Origin: Bacteriovoracaceae bacterium UBA6261
Lineage (GTDB): Bacteria > Bdellovibrionota > Bacteriovoracia > Bacteriovoracales > Bacteriovoracaceae
Length of the DNA stretch: 64,000 bases
Reading direction: 5' to 3'
Assembly: GCA_002440825.1 (NCBI GenBank)
Contig: DJVH01000104.1
Span: 3,678 to 67,677 of the forward strand
Numbering within the stretch: the stretch's first letter is position 1; the number at the start of each line of letters is the position of its first letter. Shown piece by piece: positions 42,733-51,093 of the stretch. The notes beneath the pieces are model-generated. The model saw only the letters and a list, made by a program, of their open reading frames with translations. It was not told where the DNA came from and did no database searches. The position numbers and the translations under genes are program-made.

Positions 42733-43392
42733 ATGAAATTTCTTTCTTTTATTCTTGTCCTCTTTTTGGTCAGCAATCTTTTTGCGGGCGAACAGAGCTT
42801 TCCCCAAGGTTATCCAAAAGACTGGTGGAAGGAGATTCCCCGAAGCGAGGCCAAAGACTGGGAAATTCTTCCCCAGGATGCCAAAGAAGGTGAGGTGATT
42901 CTTTCTAAAAGAACTGAACTCGGCGTCTTTTCCAATCTCGCCTTTTCAGCGTTTGAACTCGAGGGCGTTCGTTATCATTCCATTGAAGGACTCTGGCAGG
43001 GAATGAAATACCCTGATCCTGAATTAAAAGACGATCCCCGCCTGCAGCTTTCCGGCTGGACTCACAAAAGAAGCGAAGTGTATCTGCTTTCTGACTGGGA
43101 TTCAAAAAACGCGGGAACCGAGGCCAATGCCATCAATAAAAAGGCCGGCATCGACTGGATCAGCTACAAAGAAAAAAAATTCAACTACCGCGATATGGGC
43201 GAAGGTTCCCGGTTTCATCTTGAACTGATCACTAAGGCAACGAAAGCAAAGATTGAACAAAATCCAAAAATCAAAGAATTGCTCCTGAAAACCAAAGGGC
43301 TCATACTGAAACCGGATCATAAACAGAATGAGAAGGACCCGGCCTCCTACCGCTACTTCGATATTCTGATGAAAATCAGGGATGCCGAGTAG
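42733..43392 (+). CDS. Exported NADAR-like (YbiA/DUF1768) protein
   Basis: 219 residues. The ATG at 42733 has a GAAGGA ribosome binding site; the earlier in-frame ATG at 42634 lies within queE. A signal peptide (MKFLSFILVLFLVSNLFA) is present. The mature region from about residue 60 resembles the NADAR fold: FSNLAFSAFELEGVRYHSIE, then QGMKYPD, and an ending SYRYFDILMKIR. NADAR proteins act on N-glycosidic bonds, including removal of ADP-ribose from DNA guanine. An exported form is unusual, because those substrates are in the cytoplasm. The homology is by eye only. It follows queE by 19 nt. Confidence 0.6.
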   Translation: MKFLSFILVLFLVSNLFAGEQSFPQGYPKDWWKEIPRSEAKDWEILPQDAKEGEVILSKRTELGVFSNLAFSAFELEGVRYHSIEGLWQGMKYPDPELKDDPRLQLSGWTHKRSEVYLLSDWDSKNAGTEANAINKKAGIDWISYKEKKFNYRDMGEGSRFHLELITKATKAKIEQNPKIKELLLKTKGLILKPDHKQNEKDPASYRYFDILMKIRDAE

Positions 43393-43462
43393 ACAGATAA
43401 AAGTTAAGTAAAGATTACAGGCTTTCCCCTCTCGGTCTTGGCAGATGATAAAATGACTGCCT

Positions 43463-44416
43463 ATGAAAACAACAATCCTACTGACACTTTTAGCGTTATC
43501 AACTTCAACATTTGCTGCCGAAGCAGACAACTTCACTGCGAATTTTTTGAACCTCTCCGATTCAAGCGGTCCGGTCAATAAACTCGCCAATGAGTATTTA
43601 AATCAAGCTGTGAATAAACTCAATTCTGAAGGCGAGTGCGGACAAAAAGAGTCCGAAGCAAAACTTTATGAAGAGTTGAAAAAATATTTTTCCAATCACA
43701 GCAAAGGTGAACTTGTTAAAACCATTCTATACCGACATACCATTGCTAAAACGGAGCTTCCGTTGAAAGAATCGGTGTACGGAGAGTGGAAAGTGACCAA
43801 TGGGTATCTTCTGGGAAGAAAAAAAGCGGCCACTTCTCCTCTGGCCCTTTCACCATTGATTCAAATCGGCGACCAGGCCATTGGAGTGGATAAGCTTGAG
43901 CACATGTTTGGCATGGGCTTTAGTTATTTTTCTCAATACTACGGAAAGAATAAATCCATTGAACACGTTCTGAAAGTCGGAATCCTGAAAGAAAAAACAT
44001 TCCTGGGCGGCAACGTCCTGGCGACAGGCGTTTTTTCTTATGGAGATCTTGCAGCAAACTTTAACGGCATGAGATTCTGGAATCATGTCCTTTTAAAAGA
44101 CGACGATATTCTGGGCCGTGAGTACAACCTCGGTCCTTATGTGGCCTGTGAAAACTCAAAGTGGACCGTAAAAAATGAAATCGATTTCAGAAATTATGTA
44201 GACGCATCAATGGATGAGAGTATCAACTGTTCGAAGTTTGCCAACAAATCAGGCGAGCGCAAATTTAAAAAGGCGATTACAGCGATGGGCGAGAGCTGTG
44301 AAGGTGTCAGCGAAAAAATGAATGAACTGAAAGAAAAATACAAAGCACAGAACATTCAGCATTTCATTCTCAATGATGATGGAACCGATACTGTTTCTTA
44401 CTTCAATGAATTTTAA
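43463..44416 (+). CDS. Exported protein, paralogue of 9971-10918
   Basis: 317 residues with a signal peptide (MKTTILLTLLALSTSTFA). It shares, in the same order, GVDKLEHM, then SYGDLAANFNGMRF, then a DESINCSKF segment with the 9971-10918 protein (there GTDKLGHF, SFGDLESNYEGMRF, DESVNFSFW). The rest diverges, so these blocks are probably the functional core. It has an extra cluster of cysteines that the other copy lacks. It is followed 5 nt later by the DUF2452 gene. Function unknown. Confidence 0.8.
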   Translation: MKTTILLTLLALSTSTFAAEADNFTANFLNLSDSSGPVNKLANEYLNQAVNKLNSEGECGQKESEAKLYEELKKYFSNHSKGELVKTILYRHTIAKTELPLKESVYGEWKVTNGYLLGRKKAATSPLALSPLIQIGDQAIGVDKLEHMFGMGFSYFSQYYGKNKSIEHVLKVGILKEKTFLGGNVLATGVFSYGDLAANFNGMRFWNHVLLKDDDILGREYNLGPYVACENSKWTVKNEIDFRNYVDASMDESINCSKFANKSGERKFKKAITAMGESCEGVSEKMNELKEKYKAQNIQHFILNDDGTDTVSYFNEF

Positions 44417-44421
44417 AGCCC

Positions 44422-44922
44422 ATGAACGAAGAGAATAAACCCAAACCAGTCGATTTAGACCAGATTGATCTTGAGAGAATGAAGCTCAAAGTGGCCGATA
44501 TGCCGGCCCTTCTTGAATACGCTCATTCTGTCGGGGGCTTTGCCATAACTCCCACTCAGGAAGGGCACATTAAAGGCGTGGCCCGCGAGGCCATGAAAGA
44601 GCAGACGGAAGAACAGCTCAAAATTATTTTTGAGCAGATGAAAGTTCTCGCTCAACAGGTTCAGGACATTAAAAAACGCGTACACGTTTCTGATCTGATC
44701 TACGGTGTGAAAATGAGTTTCCAGCCGGTCATTGGAAAAATGTATTATCTTTACGAAGAAAAGGACGGAGAACGATTTCTCTCATTGATTTCGCCAAAGG
44801 AGTGGGGTTCAAAAATGAACGATCAGAGGTATCTCGCGGAAGTGAGATTAAATGCAGATCATACGTGGAAAGTTATCGATTCAGCGGAAAACCTTCCGGA
44901 TCTTTTTCCTGAGAAATTCTAA
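44422..44922 (+). CDS. DUF2452-domain protein
   Basis: 166 residues, cytoplasmic. It follows the DUF2452 pattern: ALLEYAHSVGGFAITPTQEGHIKG, then AREAMKEQTEEQLKIIFEQM, and IGKMYYLYEEKDGERFLSLISPKEWG (each here in part). Biochemical role unknown. The last 50 nt overlap the convergent exonuclease/GIY-YIG gene. It is 5 nt from the exported protein gene. Confidence 0.85.
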   Translation: MNEENKPKPVDLDQIDLERMKLKVADMPALLEYAHSVGGFAITPTQEGHIKGVAREAMKEQTEEQLKIIFEQMKVLAQQVQDIKKRVHVSDLIYGVKMSFQPVIGKMYYLYEEKDGERFLSLISPKEWGSKMNDQRYLAEVRLNADHTWKVIDSAENLPDLFPEKF

Positions 44923-46474
44923 AGCGCCCGCCTTGTTTTTTGACTCTTTCAAGCTCTGTCATTAAAACAGTTAAACGGTCATATGTTTCTATGGGCGATG
45001 TGGCCCAGGGATTTTCCTCAATATTCTGTCCGACTTGTCCTTTTCGAAGAGTGAGTTTGTACTCAGGACCTTTTTTCTCATTGTAATGAATGTCACAATT
45101 CATCAGCGATTCAAAACGTCGGGCGCGAAGGTAAGCACGACCGACTCTCATGACGTGGCGTTCGATTTTGTCGGCGATATCTTCCGCCGTTAATTCGACG
45201 TCCTCTTCAACATCAACATTGCCTTCCTCTGTAGCTGTTGCCAATTCTTCCAGATCGGCCATGATTTCTTCTTCAAGCTCTTCCAGTTTTTTTAATCTGT
45301 GTTCCCAGATGAGGCCCTGGGCCATCACTTTTCTCATGTTCGTAAAAAAGGACAAATCTGTTTCGTGACGGACGCAAAATTCATCCAGCCCTGCTTTGAT
45401 AAGTTCAGGCGGAAGTGGTTCATAAAAGGTATTTTCATCCGGAAGAAGAATGGATTCTGAATTTTGAGCATAAGTAATCAGCTTCAACATAGGAAGAAGA
45501 ACCTGCACATTGGAAAAGGGACCGATGTCATGACCTTCTTCACTTGTATCATTCATCGATGAAAAATCGCGATTGAAAAAAACCAGAGAACGGCCGGTGA
45601 CTTTCAAAGCGATATTGTAATAAGGGTTGAGTCTTTTTATTTCATCTGTTTCAAGTAGGGCCGCTTCCAGAGGACTAGAACATTCTGTCACCCGCAGATC
45701 ATAAACCTGAGTGAGCATTTCCAGCTTGAATGAATTGCGGCCTTTTTGCCCGCGAAAATAGCTGTTCACACGGGAAAAGAGCGAGGTCGCTTTTCCCACA
45801 TAGAGAACTTCTCCTTTGGCATTCAGCATTCGATAAATGCCCGGCACATCCGGGAGATTGAGGCGCTTTTCCTTCGGCAAAGGATATTCGTATTTCTCGC
45901 GGGATTTTTTCGGTGTTTCTGCAAGCCAGGCAGTCAATTCATCTACAGTGTGAATGTTTCTTTCAGCAAGAGCTTCAAGTAATTTTTCCCAGATGAGTTT
46001 TGTGGCCACGACATGATGGTGAGCTCGTTTAAATTCACTGGTACTGTCGCCAAAAAAACCAGCGAGTCCTTTTATACCGCGCGAGGGGAGATTGGGATAA
46101 AGTCTCTTGGCAATTTCATGGGTACAGATAACAGGAAAAGGAATGTCATCGCTAAAGCGCGAGAAGGCTTCTTTTAAAAAAGGTTTTTCAAATTGAGCAA
46201 AGTGAATGACGGCGTGAGATTTATTTTTGATAAAACTTTGCAGTTCATTCATGACTTGCGGAAAGGCCGTCGCGCTTTCCATATCGGCATCTTTTACACC
46301 AGTGATCATTTGAATTCGTCTTGGAACCGGGGTCTTGTCGGGTTGTTCAACCAAATGAGCAACAACGTCCGAAGTTCTGCACGACCAGGCCGCTTCTAAA
46401 ATAAAACCGCTTTCAGGTTTAGCCCCGGTTGTCTGAAGATCCAGAAAAAAAACCGGCAGAGAGTTAAGCTTCAC
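44873..46474 (-). CDS. Exonuclease-like/GIY-YIG nuclease fusion
   Basis: 533 residues. The N-terminal domain (1-170) has the DnaQ-type fold, but its catalytic residues are altered: D-L-Q at 12-14 instead of D-x-E, Glu96 (HFAQFE) for the motif II aspartate, and Ala157 at the position of the last aspartate (AHHHVVATK). A UvrC-type GIY-YIG domain follows (210-295): PGIYRML (Tyr214), LYVGK (Tyr225), Arg235 in FSRV, and Glu275 in LLETDEIK, all apparently intact. The remainder is helical and acidic. Exo plus GIY-YIG is a known arrangement related to Cho/UvrC repair nucleases. It is coupled to an upstream helicase gene by an 11-nt overlap. Confidence 0.85.
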   Translation of the reverse strand: MKLNSLPVFFLDLQTTGAKPESGFILEAAWSCRTSDVVAHLVEQPDKTPVPRRIQMITGVKDADMESATAFPQVMNELQSFIKNKSHAVIHFAQFEKPFLKEAFSRFSDDIPFPVICTHEIAKRLYPNLPSRGIKGLAGFFGDSTSEFKRAHHHVVATKLIWEKLLEALAERNIHTVDELTAWLAETPKKSREKYEYPLPKEKRLNLPDVPGIYRMLNAKGEVLYVGKATSLFSRVNSYFRGQKGRNSFKLEMLTQVYDLRVTECSSPLEAALLETDEIKRLNPYYNIALKVTGRSLVFFNRDFSSMNDTSEEGHDIGPFSNVQVLLPMLKLITYAQNSESILLPDENTFYEPLPPELIKAGLDEFCVRHETDLSFFTNMRKVMAQGLIWEHRLKKLEELEEEIMADLEELATATEEGNVDVEEDVELTAEDIADKIERHVMRVGRAYLRARRFESLMNCDIHYNEKKGPEYKLTLRKGQVGQNIEENPWATSPIETYDRLTVLMTELERVKKQGGRFRISQEKDPEGFPLNR

Positions 46475-48857
46475 TTAATCCTCCTTCATTCCAGAAAGTC
46501 GAAATATCATTGAGAATTTTCTGAGACAATAATTCTTCAGGGGATTCTTTGAACCATTCATTCGGCATGGAGTCCGCATAACTTTGCTCGAGGAAGCGCG
46601 GATCAATCAAAATAATCAAACCACGGTCTGTTTCAGTTCTGATGACCCGTCCTGCTGATTGAATCGCCTTGGCCATCGCCGGATAAACATAAGCATAGTC
46701 AAAGGCATTTTCCTCGCCGTAGCGTTTACCGTAATATTCGCGGATAAGTTCGCGCTCAAAATCAAAATTGGGCAAGGCCGGTCCGACGACGAAAACACCG
46801 ATGAGCATATCGCCAGGGTAATCGACACCTTCTGAAAAAATTCCCCCTTGAACACCAAGAAGCAAAGTCGGTCTGTCCGGCCATCGAAGTTCGTCCAGAA
46901 ATCTCTCGGTGGTGGAGTTTTTCATTTTTCTTTCCTGGACGAGAATTTTATAGCCAGCTAGATCGAGGTGCGATTTCACCTTCATCATAAATTCAAAACT
47001 AGGAAAGAGGGCCATGAAATTTCCCTTCTTCACATTGCAGACTTTTTCAATGACTTCAGCTATGCGGGGAGCGCTGCCCGTCCGGTCTTTATATTTGGTT
47101 GAGATCTGGGGAATCATCACAATCTTTCTGTTCTCGCTTTTAAATGGCGAAGAGAATTCAATTGTGCGTGTGGAATCCAGAGGAAACCCCAGGAGTTCAA
47201 GATAATACTGAAACGGCTTCAGCGTCGCTGAAAACGCAGCGGTGTTTTTAAAATATTTATAGGCCTTCGCAAGCTGATCGCTGGCATCGGAGCAGGTTAT
47301 CTTTAAACTTTCATTTTCTCCATTGCGCTGATAGGTCTGAAAAAATTCTTCACCAGTGAGTTCAAGCGCCGAAACGAAATCAGTGATGTAATTGGAAAAA
47401 CGAAGAACCGGATCGTCGAGCTGAACCTCAGCATCGCTTTCCAGATACTGCATGGTGAAATCGCGGATGCGTTTTTCAACGTCAATGAACGGTTCAGGAT
47501 CAATGACTATTTTGTGGGCAGGAATATCCCCGGTGTAACCAGCAATAAGACTCAGCAGTTCTTCGCAAAGAGCGTAGCCTTTGACCGCATAGGAATTTTG
47601 AATGCGGTGAAAATCATTCTGCATTGTTTTGATCACGGCACTTGATAGTTCAGGAGAAAAATAATCCTGAGCGCGCGCGGGCAAATTGTGGGCTTCATCG
47701 ACAACAAGGTTTGGCAACTGATCCGTATCAAGTAATGGATCCGAAAGCCTTCCGACTAAACTTCGGGGAGAAAAAACATAGTTATAATCTCCGACGACCA
47801 CGTCAGCGTGATCGACGCCTTCAAGAGAGAGTTCAAAGGGACAGACTTGAAATTCTTCACCCATCTTGATGAATTTTCTGCTCGAAAGTTTTTTCTGTTT
47901 GTTTAATTTTTTGATGAGATCGTTCTCAGCGACTTTCGTGTAGTAATCCCTGGCGTACTCACAATAGTGAGGATTGCAGATAGGCTCTTCTTTTAAGCAC
48001 ATTTTGCTTTTTGAAGTCAGAGTGAGGCGTTTTACATCCGCTCCCTGATCATTCATTAAATCAACAGCTTTCTCGCAAGCTTCGTGCTGAGAATTTTTGG
48101 GAGTGACATACACAACTTTTTGTCCGCGCCCAAAAGCATCCAGCATGGCGGGATAGAGAATGCCTGCTGTTTTTCCCAGTCCGGTCGGAGCCTGAATCAG
48201 CAAAGGAATTTCATCTTCAAAGCTCTTTTTCACAGTCGCGACCAGTTCTTTTTGCCCCGGTCTTGGAACCGGAAAAGGAAAGTCCATTGATTCCGCATTT
48301 TTCAAACGTCTGCGAAAGACTTTTTCTTTCGCCTTAATTTCATCCTGGAGTTCATCAAGTCTTCGCTCCAGCCACTTTTCATAATCATCGACATTGAGTT
48401 CAATATCGATCTCGAGTGTTTTGCGCCAGTTTCTTTGCGAAAGGAGTTTTAAAATAAGAACCGGAACTTCACCCGATTGTTTGTAGTGAATATACCCATA
48501 GGTTCTCAGCTGCCAGACATAGGGATGATTTTGATCCGCGAGAATTTTTTTATAAAGTTCTTCAATATCAAAGGCCGTTTTAAATTCAAAAATTTCTGTC
48601 GGTTCACCTTTATCACTATTGATGAAACCATCGGCCCTTCCTGAAACAACCAACGAATAAGGAGACATCGCGATGGTGAGAGAAAATGGTTTTTCGGAAA
48701 CAAAGGCAGGAATATCGCGCTCATATTTTCGTTGGATCATCTGATGGATTTCCTGGCCCGATAGCGGGGGCGCTCCGTAACCCGAATGCGTTTCAATACT
48801 TCCCACCCTCGGGGAAGGAACCGCAAATTGCCTGATATCCATTTTTATAGTGCGCAT
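46464..48857 (-). CDS. XPD/DinG-like helicase with N-terminal PD-(D/E)XK-like nuclease domain
   Basis: 797 residues from the ATG at 48857; an earlier ATG at 48977 is less likely, since it lies across the start of another gene. Numbering from 48857: the N-terminal ~190 residues resemble a Cas4/RecB nuclease (GRADG at 73-77, then EFK at 91-93, the D...ExK pattern). The helicase has Walker A QAPTGLGKT (222-230), four cysteines (287, 294, 299, 339) matching the XPD/DinG Fe-S cluster, and DEAH (387-390). Such helicases unwind 5' to 3'. It is the first gene of a two-gene unit with the exonuclease/GIY-YIG protein. Confidence 0.87.
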   Translation of the reverse strand: MRTIKMDIRQFAVPSPRVGSIETHSGYGAPPLSGQEIHQMIQRKYERDIPAFVSEKPFSLTIAMSPYSLVVSGRADGFINSDKGEPTEIFEFKTAFDIEELYKKILADQNHPYVWQLRTYGYIHYKQSGEVPVLILKLLSQRNWRKTLEIDIELNVDDYEKWLERRLDELQDEIKAKEKVFRRRLKNAESMDFPFPVPRPGQKELVATVKKSFEDEIPLLIQAPTGLGKTAGILYPAMLDAFGRGQKVVYVTPKNSQHEACEKAVDLMNDQGADVKRLTLTSKSKMCLKEEPICNPHYCEYARDYYTKVAENDLIKKLNKQKKLSSRKFIKMGEEFQVCPFELSLEGVDHADVVVGDYNYVFSPRSLVGRLSDPLLDTDQLPNLVVDEAHNLPARAQDYFSPELSSAVIKTMQNDFHRIQNSYAVKGYALCEELLSLIAGYTGDIPAHKIVIDPEPFIDVEKRIRDFTMQYLESDAEVQLDDPVLRFSNYITDFVSALELTGEEFFQTYQRNGENESLKITCSDASDQLAKAYKYFKNTAAFSATLKPFQYYLELLGFPLDSTRTIEFSSPFKSENRKIVMIPQISTKYKDRTGSAPRIAEVIEKVCNVKKGNFMALFPSFEFMMKVKSHLDLAGYKILVQERKMKNSTTERFLDELRWPDRPTLLLGVQGGIFSEGVDYPGDMLIGVFVVGPALPNFDFERELIREYYGKRYGEENAFDYAYVYPAMAKAIQSAGRVIRTETDRGLIILIDPRFLEQSYADSMPNEWFKESPEELLSQKILNDISTFWNEGGLSEA

Positions 48858-48997
48858 GGGAGAAATTGTATCAAAGGAAAAATCCCCCTGAATAGGCGCT
48901 GTCGCCCTAAATGCAATCTTTGTGTAAACAAAAAAAACTGGAAAAAATGACAGCACGGCGTAAAATAGCTCTATCATTTCACTTTTTAGGAGGAATT

Positions 48998-49288
48998 ATG
49001 AAAGCTCTACTGGTTTTATCAGTTCTTTTTACTGTTACGGTCCGCGCAGCGGATGCTGATCCAAAGTTTGCTGATCAAAAGAAAAAGGCCCTTGAGCATA
49101 TCTCTGCTCAAATGACGGCGCTTGAAAACACAAAAAAATGCGTGGAAGGGGCCTCAGATCACGAGGCGATCAAAAAATGCCATGAGCAGGCCAGAGAAGA
49201 GAGAAGAAAATTCGAAGGTCAAAAAATTGATGAGCAAATCAAGCACTTAGAAGAGAAGAAAAAAGCACTCGAAGAAAAGAAGAAGTAA
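48998..49288 (+). CDS. Small exported charged-helix protein
   Basis: 96 residues. The ATG at 48998 is chosen for its AGGAGG ribosome binding site; an earlier ATG at 48911 is unlikely. A signal peptide (MKALLVLSVLFTVTVRA) is followed by a highly charged helical region, rich in Lys and Glu, with two cysteines (KKCVEG, KKCHEQ). A coiled coil is likely. No family is recognised. A palindromic repeat follows the stop codon by 3 nt. Confidence 0.75.
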   Translation: MKALLVLSVLFTVTVRAADADPKFADQKKKALEHISAQMTALENTKKCVEGASDHEAIKKCHEQAREERRKFEGQKIDEQIKHLEEKKKALEEKKK

Positions 49289-49291
49289 AAA

Positions 49292-49364
49292 GGTGCCAGC
49301 AGACTTTGCATCGCAAAAGTCTGCTGGCACCCTCTGTAGCAAAAGTCTGCTGGCACCCTCTGTA
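49292..49364. repeat. Palindromic repeat, GGTGCCAGCAGAC type, with tandem 26-bp copy
   Basis: GGTGCCAGCAGACTTT (49292-49307) and AAAGTCTGCTGGCACC (49316-49331) form a perfect 16-bp hairpin with an 8-nt loop. The segment 49313-49338 is then repeated exactly at 49339-49364. The core GGTNCCAGNAGAC is shared with the 14292 copy, with the varied bases compensated on the other arm. Confidence 0.85.
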
Positions 49365-49410
49365 AAAGTTTCAAAAGTTCGCACTTGCGGCCCGTTTGGG
49401 AGTAAAAGGA

Positions 49411-49432
49411 CCTCACTTATTTTCAAGTGAGG
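49411..49432 (+). promoter_or_regulatory. Hairpin enclosing the ribosome binding site of the 49438 gene
   Basis: CCTCACTT (49411-49418) pairs perfectly with AAGTGAGG (49425-49432). The GAGG that would act as the ribosome binding site is in the 3' arm, five bases before the ATG at 49438. The hairpin would hide the site, as in RNA thermometers or other translation switches. Confidence 0.5.
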
Positions 49433-49437
49433 TTCAG

Positions 49438-49932
49438 ATGAAAATTCTTTCAATTTTAACTCTTTCAGTACTTTCCGTTTCGGCCAATGCCAATGTCGAT
49501 CAAGCGACGATTGATAAACTGATGAGCACGCAATTTACGTGTCAGCTCGACAGACTTGAGCAAAAGCACGGTCTTCAGGAAAAAAGAGTGTTTGTTCCAG
49601 AGCACCAGGTAAACTTCACAACTAAGGTCTGGGGAAAAAATGAAGGAAAATGTCTGATGATTCCCGCCAATGAAGAAGGGACTCAGTACATGGGTTACGG
49701 ATGCGTTTCTTTAAACGAAAAAACCGTTGCAAAGTTTGATGATGAAACTCTAAAAATTGTTTCTCCAAAATCAGGTCTTCTGGATTTCAATAACTGGGGA
49801 ACTGTAAAGATCGATTTGAAAACGGGAAAAGGGAAATTTACTTTGAATCTTCACTACGGATGGCATCCGTACACAAAGGATCAAGATCATATCACAGCTG
49901 AATTCTCTCACTGTGAAATCACAGAAAGATAA
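49438..49932 (+). CDS. Small exported protein of unknown function
   Basis: 164 residues from the ATG at 49438 (an earlier in-frame ATG at 49396 is less likely). A signal peptide (MKILSILTLSVLSVSANA) is followed by a beta-rich mature protein with four cysteines (FTCQL, KCLMI, GCVSL, HCEIT). No family recognised. Its ribosome binding site is inside a perfect hairpin. Confidence 0.75.
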   Translation: MKILSILTLSVLSVSANANVDQATIDKLMSTQFTCQLDRLEQKHGLQEKRVFVPEHQVNFTTKVWGKNEGKCLMIPANEEGTQYMGYGCVSLNEKTVAKFDDETLKIVSPKSGLLDFNNWGTVKIDLKTGKGKFTLNLHYGWHPYTKDQDHITAEFSHCEITER

Positions 49933-49941
49933 GAGAGATAA

Positions 49942-51036
49942 TTAACTTAGAAGTAATGTGCGGGAACTTCCTGAGCTGAGTCCAGGCTTGATGGAAAGGT
50001 TCCCGCCTTTCACTTTTCCTGCATTGTGAGCGTCAGCATCGTGGCGCCCGCCAATCAATGACGAATGTCCGATTCTTGGATAAACAATCCGCAAATTTTT
50101 CTGAAGATTCTTTTCAATGGCAACGAGATCAGTACTGGTCGCGAGAGTTGATTTCTGCTGCTGAATTTTTTCCACGTAACCTTTTGCGACCCCGTTCATA
50201 AAAGAATTCTTGGCCGCCAGACCCTTTAGCTTTTTATTTTCTTTTTGTGTTTCCTTCCAGATCACTTCCAGTTCATGATCGAGAAAACTGGCGACGTAAT
50301 CAGCAAGCTCAACAGATGTTTTGTCTCCGATGACTTCAAGATAAAAAACACCGCGTCCGTGATTAAAAACGGGCGAGACAAAAAACGTTTTTAAGATTTC
50401 ATAGATCGCTACATGTTTGACGCTTTTGCGGGAAGATTCAAGGACGCGTTTTACATAAACGGTTTCTTCTTTGGACGATGTCTCGTGAGTGAGATCGAGA
50501 TTGTGTTCAAGAAGAAGCTGATTGGCCTTTAAAGTCGCCAGTTCCCTCTCATGAATATTATCCGAAGAGGCGAGAGCAAGAAGTTTTTTAAGTTTAGCGA
50601 GAAGCTTTTCTGTCTTTTCATTTTCATCGCTGATTTTTAAATTTTCAGCTTCGATATTAGCATAGGCCGCATACACATCTTGTCCCCAGCCAAAGCGTCT
50701 GCACATTTCATGAAACTCTTCACCATGCAGAATTTGTGGGCCGAAGACGAGATAGCACATAAAATGAGCAAGCTCATGGCGAAGAATATTCTTCAGCACT
50801 TCTTCTTTTGCGGTGTACATGAGTTTCTTGGAAAGACCGAGTTCGTAAGAGCGTGAATCGAAATAACCAAGACGAGAATTGTCTTCGAAAACGACAATAT
50901 TGAGAGGATACATGATCCCTTTGTAATGAATGCGGGCGCGGTCCATCTTGAGTTGCATTTCATTGTTCACGATGTCTTTCGTGAGCAGACGCACTCGGGA
51001 GATATAAGCAGCAATGGTGTCGTTGTATAAAAACAT
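49942..51036 (-). CDS. SprT-like metallopeptidase fused to DUF2786 domain
   Basis: 364 residues. The N-terminal half resembles SprT/Wss1-type domains, with HELAH (about 88-92) and a following histidine in LHGEEFHEMC as a candidate third ligand. A DUF2786 region follows (about 140-190: KLLAKLKKLLALASSDNIHERELATLKANQLL, in parts). DUF2786 proteins often bind nucleic acid. A C-terminal low-complexity tail rich in Ser, Gly and His ends the protein. SprT-type proteases clear DNA-protein crosslinks in other organisms, which is known for the family, not for this protein. A terminator separates it from sdhB. Confidence 0.75.
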   Translation of the reverse strand: MFLYNDTIAAYISRVRLLTKDIVNNEMQLKMDRARIHYKGIMYPLNIVVFEDNSRLGYFDSRSYELGLSKKLMYTAKEEVLKNILRHELAHFMCYLVFGPQILHGEEFHEMCRRFGWGQDVYAAYANIEAENLKISDENEKTEKLLAKLKKLLALASSDNIHERELATLKANQLLLEHNLDLTHETSSKEETVYVKRVLESSRKSVKHVAIYEILKTFFVSPVFNHGRGVFYLEVIGDKTSVELADYVASFLDHELEVIWKETQKENKKLKGLAAKNSFMNGVAKGYVEKIQQQKSTLATSTDLVAIEKNLQKNLRIVYPRIGHSSLIGGRHDADAHNAGKVKGGNLSIKPGLSSGSSRTLLLS

Positions 51037-51048
51037 GCAACCCTGAAA

Positions 51049-51076
51049 ACAAAAAAGGCCCCAAAAAGGGGCCTTT
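51049..51076 (-). terminator. Rho-independent terminator of the sdh operon
   Basis: AAAGGCCCC (51054-51062) pairs with GGGGCCTTT (51068-51076) over nine bases, and on the minus strand the stem is followed by a run of six T. Confidence 0.88.
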
Positions 51077-51093
51077 CTTATAATTAAAAAAAC

